Position numbers and translations under genes: made by a program. DNA of 36,469 nucleotides from a virus. Shown piece after piece: positions 29,868-36,469 of the stretch. Position 1 is the stretch's first letter; every line of letters starts with the position of its first letter. The notes under the pieces are model-generated. The model was not told the origin of the DNA, did no database searches, and was given only the letters and a program-made list of their open reading frames with translations. The DNA lies in the IMG/VR virus record IMGVR_UViG_3300050821_003880, positions 1 to 36,469 of that record; one strand, written 5' to 3'.

Positions 29868-30565
29868 GCGTCACCGACCCGATCTACGAGGACCACGAGT
29901 TCGCGCCCGACCGGCGGTCGGCGTTCGGGCCGATCTTCTCCGCCTTCGAGGTCGACCACGCGGTCGCGACGTGCGTCCGCGCGTGGGTCCGCGACTACCT
30001 CGCCGAGCTCGCGCGGCAGCGCGGCCTGGACCCCGAGGCGCTGCCGGCGTTCCGGTCGATCGTCGACTCCTCCGAAGCGCGGCGCTACCCCGAGGACCAG
30101 CTGCCGGCGCTGCTGGTCGCCTCAACCGGCGTCGAGTCCCGCGGCGGCCGCCTCGAGCTGAACGGCGACGGGTTCTACACCGCCCGGTTCCGGGTCGACT
30201 GCGGCGCGGTCGTCTCCGCCCGCGGGAACCGCCACGCCGTCCGGCTCGCCCGCTACTACGCCGCCGCGGTCCGGGCGCTGCTTTTGCAGCAGCTCGCGAA
30301 ACCCCGCTGGTCGGGGCTCGAGGGCGTCCGCCGGGTCGACTGGGTCGGGGAGCGCTACCAGGCACTCGACGAGGCGTCAGACCGCACCCAGGCCCGCGGG
30401 ACCACCCAGCTCGTGGTCGAGGTCGAGAACGTCACCAACTGGGCGATGGGCCCCGACGAACCGGTGTTCCCGGAGCCGACGTGGCTGACCGACGCCGAGA
30501 CCGTCGAGGTCGTGACCGTCAAAGAACCGATCTCTGGAGGAGCGGATGCCACGTCCGGGAACTGA
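29864..30565 (+). CDS. Probable tail terminator/neck protein
   Basis: A 233-residue protein directly upstream of the sheath gene. AVATCVRAWVRDYLAELARQ, LPALLVASTGVESRGGRLEL and ARFRVDCGAVVSARGNRHAV suggest an alpha/beta fold like tail terminators of contractile phages. Its tail end overlaps the sheath gene by 20 bases. Function is inferred mainly from position. Confidence 0.65.
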   Translation: MSVTDPIYEDHEFAPDRRSAFGPIFSAFEVDHAVATCVRAWVRDYLAELARQRGLDPEALPAFRSIVDSSEARRYPEDQLPALLVASTGVESRGGRLELNGDGFYTARFRVDCGAVVSARGNRHAVRLARYYAAAVRALLLQQLAKPRWSGLEGVRRVDWVGERYQALDEASDRTQARGTTQLVVEVENVTNWAMGPDEPVFPEPTWLTDAETVEVVTVKEPISGGADATSGN

Positions 30566-32081
30566 CATTCTGATTAGCGAACCATCGCCCGGCGGCGGCG
30601 GGGAGCTTGACACCGGCCAGGCGTTCATGATCGGCGTCGCCGACCGCGGCCCGACCGAACGCCCCCTGTCGGTCGGCTCCCTGTCGCTGTGGGAGCGGCG
30701 GTTCGGCCCCCGCGCCGGCGGGCCCGTCGCGCACAACTCCGTCCGCGCGTTCTTCACCGAACGCGGATCCAACCTGCAGTTCCTACGCCTCGCCGGCGCG
30801 AACGCCACCGCCGCCGAGGCGGAGGTCGGCGACCTGCAGGTCAGCGCGAACAGCCCCGGCGTGTGGGGCAACGGCGTCAAGGTCGCGATCGTCGCAGACG
30901 TCTCACCGCTGCTCGCGAGGGCGCCGGCGCCCAAGACCCGCGCGAAGGCGAAGGCGATGGACGACGAGAACGGCAACGGCAGCAACGGCAACGGCGAGAC
31001 GGCCCCCAACGGTGCCGCGGCCGGCCCGTTCCGGCTGGTCGTCACCGAGGGCGCGGAGATCGTCGAGCGCTCGAGGCAGGTCCGGACCGTCGGCGACGCG
31101 CTGTCGTGGGCCCGCGACGGCTCGGACTACCTGACCCTCGGCGCCGACCCCGCCGACGAGGAGAAGGCGCTGGCGGCAGTGGCCGCGACCGCACTGACCA
31201 CCGGCCGCGACGACAACAACATCACCCCGACGGTCGTCGCCGGCGCGCTCAGCCGATTCCCCTACTCGATGGGGTTCGCGCAGGTGCTGTACCCCGGCGC
31301 GACCGACTACGACGTCCACGCGGCGATCCTCGAGCACTGCGACCGGAACCGCCGGCCAGCGCTGCTGGACCTCAACGACACCGACGCCGCGACGATCGCC
31401 GCCGACGCGAACGCCCTGCAAGGGATCCCCGGGTCGCGGTTCGCTGCCGCGCTCGCACCGCGGATCGTCTACCCCGGGCCCGTGTCCGGGACCACGACGC
31501 TGATCCCCTACAGCGCCGCGCAGGCCGGGATGATCGCCCGCGCCGACGCCGCGACCAACAACCCGAACGAGGCGGCCGCCGGATCCAACGGCGAATCGCT
31601 CGCCGCCAGGGGGATCGCCGTCGACTTCGACGACGACACCCGCGAGCTGCTCAACGAGCTCGGGGTGACACTCCCGCGGATGATGCGCTCCGGGGTGATG
31701 CGCACCTACGGCACCCGCACGGTCGCCGGCCCCAACGACACCAACTGGATGTGGTTCCCCGGCAGCAGAACGGTGCTGGCGATGGCACACGAGTTCGACA
31801 ACGCCGCCGAGGAATTCGTGCACCGTCAGATCGACGGCCAACGCCGCCTGTTCACCCGGCTCGAGGTCGCGCTCGGCGGGATCTGCCTCGAGTGGTTCGG
31901 GATGGGCGCGCTGTACGGGGATGAGCCCGAGGACGCCTTCTCGATCGACACGCAGTCGGTCAACACGACAGAGACCATCGCCGCCGGGGAGGTGCACGCG
32001 ATCGTCCGCCTGCGCACGAGCCCGCCCGGCGAGTGGGTGGTCATCGAAATTCAGAAGACACCGATCACGCAGTCGGTGTAG
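30546..32081 (+). CDS. Contractile tail sheath protein
   Basis: A 511-residue sheath protein with a GGAGG before ATG 30546. Family marks: ILISEPSPGGG and TGQAFMIGVADRGPTERPL at the N-terminus, FLRLAGANATAAEAEV, NSPGVWGNGVKVAIV, and the C-terminal sheath domain (NWMWFPGSRTVLAMAHEF, EEFVHRQIDGQRRLFTRL). An Asn/Gly-rich insert (GNGSNGNGE, around residue 140) is probably a surface loop. Its presence fixes the morphotype as a contractile (myovirus) phage. Confidence 0.93.
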   Translation: MPRPGTDILISEPSPGGGGELDTGQAFMIGVADRGPTERPLSVGSLSLWERRFGPRAGGPVAHNSVRAFFTERGSNLQFLRLAGANATAAEAEVGDLQVSANSPGVWGNGVKVAIVADVSPLLARAPAPKTRAKAKAMDDENGNGSNGNGETAPNGAAAGPFRLVVTEGAEIVERSRQVRTVGDALSWARDGSDYLTLGADPADEEKALAAVAATALTTGRDDNNITPTVVAGALSRFPYSMGFAQVLYPGATDYDVHAAILEHCDRNRRPALLDLNDTDAATIAADANALQGIPGSRFAAALAPRIVYPGPVSGTTTLIPYSAAQAGMIARADAATNNPNEAAAGSNGESLAARGIAVDFDDDTRELLNELGVTLPRMMRSGVMRTYGTRTVAGPNDTNWMWFPGSRTVLAMAHEFDNAAEEFVHRQIDGQRRLFTRLEVALGGICLEWFGMGALYGDEPEDAFSIDTQSVNTTETIAAGEVHAIVRLRTSPPGEWVVIEIQKTPITQSV

Positions 32082-32092
32082 GAGGAACGAAA

Positions 32093-32503
32093 TTGAGCAC
32101 ACAACGCCAAGACACCTGGCTGGTGGTCTTCAACCTCGGCGGGGTCGACCTCGGCACCTGGGACACGTTCACCGGCGGCGAGACCGACTCCGAGGAGTCG
32201 GTGTTCCGACCTGGCGGGATGGACCGCGCGCTCTCGCTCGGCGGCCGCCAGACCTTCGGGAACGTCACCCTCGGCCGGCACCACGACGACTGGCTCGGTG
32301 GGCTGGTCAAATGGATTCGCCAGCAGTGCGGCAAGACCAGGATCACGATCGGTCGGGTTCCACTCAACGGCACCGGCGCCCAGAACGGGCCGGTCGAGTG
32401 GCTCGGCGGCACGCTGAAGGCCTGCACCCCGCCCCCGCACGACTCGATGGGCGGTGACACCTCGATGGTCGAGGTGGAGTGCACGATCGACTCGATCGCA
32501 TGA
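32093..32503 (+). CDS. Tail tube protein
   Basis: The likely start is TTG 32093, with GGAGGA at 32081-32086; no ATG or GTG fits. The 136-residue beta-rich protein (DTWLVVFNLGGVDLGTWDTF, GGRQTFGNVTLGRHHDDW, MVEVECTIDSIA) has the size and layout of contractile tail tubes and follows the sheath gene as expected. It forms the inner tube. The weak start may limit tube relative to sheath. Confidence 0.82.
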   Translation: MSTQRQDTWLVVFNLGGVDLGTWDTFTGGETDSEESVFRPGGMDRALSLGGRQTFGNVTLGRHHDDWLGGLVKWIRQQCGKTRITIGRVPLNGTGAQNGPVEWLGGTLKACTPPPHDSMGGDTSMVEVECTIDSIA

Positions 32504-33084
32504 GCACAATTGACAAGTTCCCGATCCCCGGCGTCTCGCAGCCCGGGCAAGCAGGCGACGCCGCCCCCGGGTCGCTGCTCGCGGAGCTGCGGAAGACGGC
32601 CGCGCAGAAACGCGCCGCCGCGACGGTCACCGTCGACCTGTCCGGCCGGTGGAAGGGAAAGCTCCGCGCCCGGTACCGCACCGTCGGCCTCGACGAGCTC
32701 GAGCGCTGGCAGGACGCGACGCAGCTGTCGGGCAGCTCCAACCTCTCGCAATCCCTCGAGATCCTCAGCCGGGCGTGCGACGCGATCGAGGCGTACGACC
32801 CCGAGACCGGCGAGTGGCTGGTGCTCGAGGACGACCTCGGGCCCGTCACGTTCGACGACCGCCTGGCGCGGCTGCTGGGCTGGCCGCGGCCCGACGGGGA
32901 GGAGTTCACGTTTCCCGTCCGCACCGTGTACGAAACGATGTTCGACGGCAACGGGATGGCGCTGGGAGTGCACGTCGGCCTGGTCGCCGACTTCATGGGG
33001 CTGACCGAGGAGGAGATCGTCGCGGGGGAAGCCTCGACCGGCAGGACGTCGACGCCCTCGGCGCCGCCGTCGCCCTCGGCGTGA
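32500..33084 (+). CDS. Tail assembly chaperone (short form)
   Basis: The ATG at 32500 overlaps the tube stop. The 194-residue helical protein (YRTVGLDELERWQDATQLSG, LEILSRACDAIEAY, VYETMFDGNGMALGV) sits between tube and tape measure, the standard chaperone place. After about residue 175 the frame turns to low-complexity Ser/Thr/Pro, while the -1 frame becomes protein-like, so the functional long form probably arises by frameshift at 33024. Confidence 0.8.
   Translation: MSTIDKFPIPGVSQPGQAGDAAPGSLLAELRKTAAQKRAAATVTVDLSGRWKGKLRARYRTVGLDELERWQDATQLSGSSNLSQSLEILSRACDAIEAYDPETGEWLVLEDDLGPVTFDDRLARLLGWPRPDGEEFTFPVRTVYETMFDGNGMALGVHVGLVADFMGLTEEEIVAGEASTGRTSTPSAPPSPSA
33024..33030 (+). other. Probable -1 ribosomal frameshift site
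   Basis: G-GGG-GAA at 33024-33030, in the chaperone frame. Slipping back one base joins residue 177 to 70 further residues ending at 33242, giving a 247-residue product. The P-site codon re-pairs perfectly; the A-site pairing is weaker. Such shifts are a conserved feature of tail chaperones. Confidence 0.55.
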
Positions 33085-33242
33085 GCCCTGCCGGTCTGCT
33101 GCGCGCCGACCCGCTCGAGCGCGCCGTGATGGCGCGTGTGCTCGAGCGCGCGGCCTACTACCGCCACGAGCTCGACAAGAGCCTCGCCCGGCTGATCCGC
33201 AACGAGCTCGCCGACCTCGAGAACAAGCGAGGGAGGCGCTGA
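33081..33242 (+). CDS. Chaperone extension (frameshift domain)
   Basis: In the -1 frame from 33030 the sequence reads as a proper helical domain (ALGVSPAGLLRADPLERAVM, ERAAYYRHELDKSLARLIRN) up to 33242. It may be made only as the frameshift tail of the chaperone, or separately from GTG 33081, which overlaps the short-form stop. The coordinates here give the independent-start version of 53 residues. The helical, charged end would bind the tape measure protein. Confidence 0.65.
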   Translation: MSPAGLLRADPLERAVMARVLERAAYYRHELDKSLARLIRNELADLENKRGRR

Positions 33243-35048
33243 GTGCCCCAGGAGGCCGTGATCGCGTCGCTGCAGGTCGAGGGCGAGCAGGAGTTCTCCC
33301 AGGCGATGGGCCGTGCGGGCGGCGCGACCACGAAGGCCGGTGACGCGACCGCCAAGACCGGAGACCAGAGCCGCAAGTCCGCCGGCGGGATGCTGAAGGC
33401 GGCCGCGGCCGCCGCCGTGATGTACAAGGGGTACAACAGCCTCAAAGGCGCGATCAACACCACCTCGAAGCTCGCCAAGGACACCGCCGCGTTCTCGCGC
33501 GCGTCCGGCCTGTCGAACCGCGAGTCCCAGGCGTGGGTCGTGACCGCCCAGCAGCGCGGGATCGAGACCAAGCAGCTGCAGGTCGGGATGGCGACCCTCG
33601 GCCGGAACCTCGGCGCGCTCGGCGGGTCAACGAAGGCCTCCTCGAAGATGTTCCAGCAGCTCGGGCTCGACCAGCAGCGGCTGCTGAAGATGCCGATGGC
33701 GGAGCGGATGGCGGCGATCTCCGACGGGTTCTCGAAGCTCCCCGACGGCGCCGAGAAGGCGGCCCTGGCCCAGCGGCTGTTCGGTCGCTCCGGCCAGCAG
33801 CTGCTGCCGATCCTCAACGAGGGCGGCGCCGCGATGACCGAGCAGCTCGAAGCCGCGAACAAGCTGGTGCCGCCACTCGGCAAGACCGGCAAGGCGGCGC
33901 TCGACATGGCCAAGCAGCAGCGAAAGATGCAGATGGCGACGCTCGGGGTGAAGGTGTCGGTCGCGTCGGCGCTGGTGCCGATCCTCGCGACGTTGGCGAA
34001 GGTCGCTACCCCGGTCATTGCCCGGTTCGCGCAGTTACTGAACAAGTCGCCGGCGCTGACCGGCGCGGTGCTCGCGCTCGCCGCGGCGTTCGTGGCGATG
34101 ATGATCGTCAACAAGGTAAACGCGCTGATCACGACGTTTCGCAACGTGACACTGGTGCAGGCCGCCGCGTCGAAGATCGCCGCCGCGGCACAGTGGCTGT
34201 GGAACGCCGCGCTGACCGCCAACCCGATCGGCCTGGTGGTGATCGCGATCGCCGCGCTGGTCGCCGGCCTGGTCGTCGCCTACGCCAAGGTCGGCTGGTT
34301 CCGCGACGGAGTGAACGCCGCGTTCAACGGGATCAAGGCGGTCGTCGCCGCGGTCATCAACTGGATCAAGAACAACTGGAAGCTGCTGGCGTTCATTCTG
34401 CTCGCACCGATCAGCGCCCCGCTCGCCGCAGCAGGAGTCGCGTTCTACCTGCTGCGAGACAAGGTCAAGGCGGTCGTCGCCGCGATCAAGTCCGCGTTCA
34501 CCTCGGCGGCCAGCTGGGTCGGCGCCCGCGCGAAGGACATCATCTCCCACGTCACCGGCATCCCGGGAAGGATCGCCGGCGCCGCGTCGGGCATGTTCAA
34601 CCCGATCAAGTCGGCGATCACCGGCGCCGCGAGCTGGGTCGCGACCAAGGTCCAGGAGATCATCGGCCACGTCACCAGGGTCATCAACGAGATCAAGTCG
34701 ATCCCGAGCAAGGTCAGCGGCGCGATCGCCGACGCCGGCAACGCCGTCACCTCGCTACCCGGCAAGGCGCTCGGCGCGATTAACCCGTTCGCGACCGGCG
34801 GGATCATCGCGGCGCAGACGGGGCTGACGGCCGCGCGCCGCACGACCGCGATGGTGGGGGAGCGCGGGCCCGAGCTCGCGACGTTCCCCGCCGGCACCAG
34901 GATCACGCCGCTACCACCGCCGCAGCTCGCCGCGTCGCAGCTGACGGGCGGCGGCGGACGCCCGATGGTCGCCCAGGTGTTCCTCGAGCGGCGGATGATC
35001 GCCGAGGCGATGGCGTCGTTCGCCGCCGAGCAGCAGGCGGCACGCTGA
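33243..35048 (+). CDS. Tape measure protein
   Basis: A 601-residue protein from GTG 33243. It has an Ala/Gly/Lys-rich helical N-terminus, several hydrophobic helices (ALTGAVLALAAAFVAMMIVN, GLVVIAIAALVAGLVVAY, LLAFILLAPISAPLAAAGVA), repeated SAASWVGARA/GAASWVATKV units, and the common end FATGGII...VGERGPELATFPAGT. At about 0.15 nm per residue it predicts a tail near 90 nm, short for a contractile tail. Confidence 0.92.
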   Translation: MPQEAVIASLQVEGEQEFSQAMGRAGGATTKAGDATAKTGDQSRKSAGGMLKAAAAAAVMYKGYNSLKGAINTTSKLAKDTAAFSRASGLSNRESQAWVVTAQQRGIETKQLQVGMATLGRNLGALGGSTKASSKMFQQLGLDQQRLLKMPMAERMAAISDGFSKLPDGAEKAALAQRLFGRSGQQLLPILNEGGAAMTEQLEAANKLVPPLGKTGKAALDMAKQQRKMQMATLGVKVSVASALVPILATLAKVATPVIARFAQLLNKSPALTGAVLALAAAFVAMMIVNKVNALITTFRNVTLVQAAASKIAAAAQWLWNAALTANPIGLVVIAIAALVAGLVVAYAKVGWFRDGVNAAFNGIKAVVAAVINWIKNNWKLLAFILLAPISAPLAAAGVAFYLLRDKVKAVVAAIKSAFTSAASWVGARAKDIISHVTGIPGRIAGAASGMFNPIKSAITGAASWVATKVQEIIGHVTRVINEIKSIPSKVSGAIADAGNAVTSLPGKALGAINPFATGGIIAAQTGLTAARRTTAMVGERGPELATFPAGTRITPLPPPQLAASQLTGGGGRPMVAQVFLERRMIAEAMASFAAEQQAAR

Positions 35049-35845
35049 TGGCCCGCTGGCGCGCGATCCCGGTCACCCAGCAGAAGCCGGGAAAGCTGAT
35101 GGGCGGCCACTGGGTCGTGATCCAGGCGTACGCCGTCGCGAACCATTGGGCGCTCGCGATGCTCGGCCCCGAGGGCGCCCGCGTCACGGAGGGGTACGGC
35201 GGGTGGGAACAGACCGGGGTGCCGCGGTCGCTGTCGATCACCGAGTGGACCAGCCAGCCGAACATGGCAATGACACTCGACCTGCTGATCGACGGGTGGA
35301 TGGCACACCCGATCATCCCGCAGCTGCGCGCGTCGTTCATCGGCGCGCCGAAGCTCCCGACCGGCGTGCGGTTCCAGAACCGACGGACCGGCCGGCCCGT
35401 CGGGATGGTCGTCAAGTCATCAACCCGCCGCCCGCTCGCGGCACCGCCGAAACGCCCCGGGCACCTCGCCGGATCCAACAGCGCGGTGTTCAACCGCCGC
35501 GGCGACGTCGTCGCCCGCCGGCTGCCGGCGCCCCAGACACGCCGGCCAGCGCCGGTCCGCCGGCGCTCGAGCGCACGGCCGCAGGGCCTCTGGATCGAGG
35601 GCATGCTCGACGACCTCGAGTCGCTCGCGACCCGCCAGCCGGGCGACGAGACCCCGCACTCGGTCCGGCTGTACGGCGCGGTGCCGCACACCGAGAAGCG
35701 CTGGGTGATCCAGGGCCTCGAGTGGGGTGACTGCATCCGGGACCAGGCGACCGGCCGGCGGATGCGCCAGCAGGTGACCGTCAACCTGCTCGAGTTCTAC
35801 CAGCCCGCGGCGCTGCGGCGGCTGCCTCGAGGGAAGGCGAAGTGA
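35048..35845 (+). CDS. Probable baseplate/tail protein
   Basis: A 265-residue protein between tape measure and hub, with a one-base overlap at its start. The N-terminal 120 residues are mixed alpha/beta (QPNMAMTLDLLIDGWMAHPI); a basic Pro/Arg-rich linker follows (residues 120-180); the end is beta-rich (KRWVIQGLEWGDCIRDQATG, QQVTVNLLEFYQP). Position corresponds to gp53/LysM-type proteins that join the tube to the baseplate hub. No LysM motif is visible. Function by context. Confidence 0.65.
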   Translation: MARWRAIPVTQQKPGKLMGGHWVVIQAYAVANHWALAMLGPEGARVTEGYGGWEQTGVPRSLSITEWTSQPNMAMTLDLLIDGWMAHPIIPQLRASFIGAPKLPTGVRFQNRRTGRPVGMVVKSSTRRPLAAPPKRPGHLAGSNSAVFNRRGDVVARRLPAPQTRRPAPVRRRSSARPQGLWIEGMLDDLESLATRQPGDETPHSVRLYGAVPHTEKRWVIQGLEWGDCIRDQATGRRMRQQVTVNLLEFYQPAALRRLPRGKAK

Positions 35846-35846
35846 C

Positions 35847-36469
35847 ATGCCGGTCCTGACCGTCAAGACCAACGCGAAGTCGCTCGGGACCGTGCGACCG
35901 CCGGGCCGAGATCTCGAGATCGGGCAGATCAACCTTCGCGGCGACCGCGGCGAGGTCGCGAACCTGCTGCGGGCCGTCACCTCCGCCGAACTGCAGACAA
36001 CGATCGAGGGCGCGTCGACGCTGACGCTGAAGATTCGCGACCACTCCCGAAACCTGCTGCGGTCCGTGCTCTCGCGCACCCGGTCGACGCTGACGCTCGA
36101 CGGCGTCGAATACGCGCTGGTCAAGGTCGCCCGCGACGGCAACGAGCTGACCTACGTCCTCGAGGACCTCGCGGTCAATCTGCTGCGCCGCTACTCGAAA
36201 CCGCGGAAGGCGAACCGTGCGAACACCACCCGGGCGCAGTTCATCCGCGGCCTGATCCAGGAACCGAGCGAGGCGCTAATCCCGTTCTTCTGCCCCGAGC
36301 TCAACGAGCGCCAGCCGATCCTCAAACCAGACACCGAGAACACCGGCCCCAGCGCCGGCCTGCGCGCGGTACGGGTGGTCGGCGCGAACGACCAGGCCAA
36401 CGCGCAGCTATCCCGCCTGCGGGTCAAGGGCGCGCCGGCGAGCCGCCACCAACTCGAGATGGGCAAGCT
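35847..36469 (+). CDS. Baseplate hub protein, gpD/gp27-like (3' end cut)
   Basis: ATG 35847 opens a frame that runs out of the window after 207 codons. MPVLTVKTNAKSL, a beta-rich domain (TIEGASTLTLKIRDHSRNLL, DGVEYALVKVARDGNELTYV) and RANTTRAQFIRGLIQE resemble hub proteins (P2 gpD, T4 gp27) of actinobacterial contractile phages. The rest of the gene and probably a spike gene should follow before gp25. The call rests on fold pattern and position. Confidence 0.75.
   Translation, partial: MPVLTVKTNAKSLGTVRPPGRDLEIGQINLRGDRGEVANLLRAVTSAELQTTIEGASTLTLKIRDHSRNLLRSVLSRTRSTLTLDGVEYALVKVARDGNELTYVLEDLAVNLLRRYSKPRKANRANTTRAQFIRGLIQEPSEALIPFFCPELNERQPILKPDTENTGPSAGLRAVRVVGANDQANAQLSRLRVKGAPASRHQLEMGK

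Noticed and set aside
30903-32102. Long leftward ORF opposite the sheath gene
   Set aside because: The sheath is unmistakable on the + strand and the antisense product has no family features.

Overview
The window is nearly all of the genome of a temperate, contractile-tailed (myovirus-type) bacteriophage. GC content is very high, GTG starts are frequent, and most genes are packed on the + strand with 1-4 nt overlaps. Several features point to an actinomycete host: an actinobacterial integration-host-factor (mIHF) homologue, a gp3-like recombination directionality protein, and TANNNT promoters 6-8 nt before start codons. An integrase with Tyr-Asp-Leu-Arg and Met-Gly-Thr-Ser boxes and a secreted collagen-like protein are, in my recollection, typical of Thermoleophilia/Solirubrobacterales. 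That host assignment is an inference.

Layout. 1-7667: baseplate (gp25, J, I), a collar-domain tail fibre, a lysis cassette (membrane protein, amidase, holin, GH19 muralytic enzyme), a small beta protein and a collagen/collar/C1q-like fibre. 7672-9023: immunity region with a leftward Xre repressor and a divergent chimeric regulator. 9020-15745: early DNA metabolism and lysogeny, with a Cas4-like nuclease, a gp3/RDF-like protein, a replication initiator with a repeat-rich candidate origin, mIHF, a Holliday junction resolvase, an Xis-like protein and a tyrosine integrase. 15747-16075: an apparently complete attP. It has the 3' half of a tRNA-Arg(ACG) as core, flanked by two identical pairs of 10-bp arm repeats. 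16099-17610: a leftward operon of five small, mostly unknown genes. 17611-21066: a structured regulatory region, a HARE-HTH protein, a signal-peptide-bearing collagen-like protein (probable lysogenic cargo) and four small genes. 21096-36469: HNH nuclease, ParB-methyltransferase fusion, terminase, portal, scaffold, capsid, connectors, a PKD-domain protein, sheath, tube, a tail chaperone with a probable -1 frameshift, tape measure and baseplate hub, cut by the window end.

The right end stops inside a hub gene and the left end starts inside gp25. These genes lie close together in contractile phages, so the sequence is best read as a circular or permuted phage genome (attP form) opened inside the baseplate cluster, with a short piece (rest of hub, probably the spike) missing.

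The most notable observations are: (1) both endolysins carry an in-frame AGGAGG-N5-start exactly at the junction to a shared beta-propeller-like repeat module, predicting separately translated binding subunits; (2) the symmetric arm repeats around a tRNA-Arg attP; (3) GGTGGA and CTG/CAG repeats inside the initiator gene as a candidate origin; (4) the divergent regulator, which looks like a fusion through former regulatory DNA; (5) the uncharacterised leftward operon with its structured leader.
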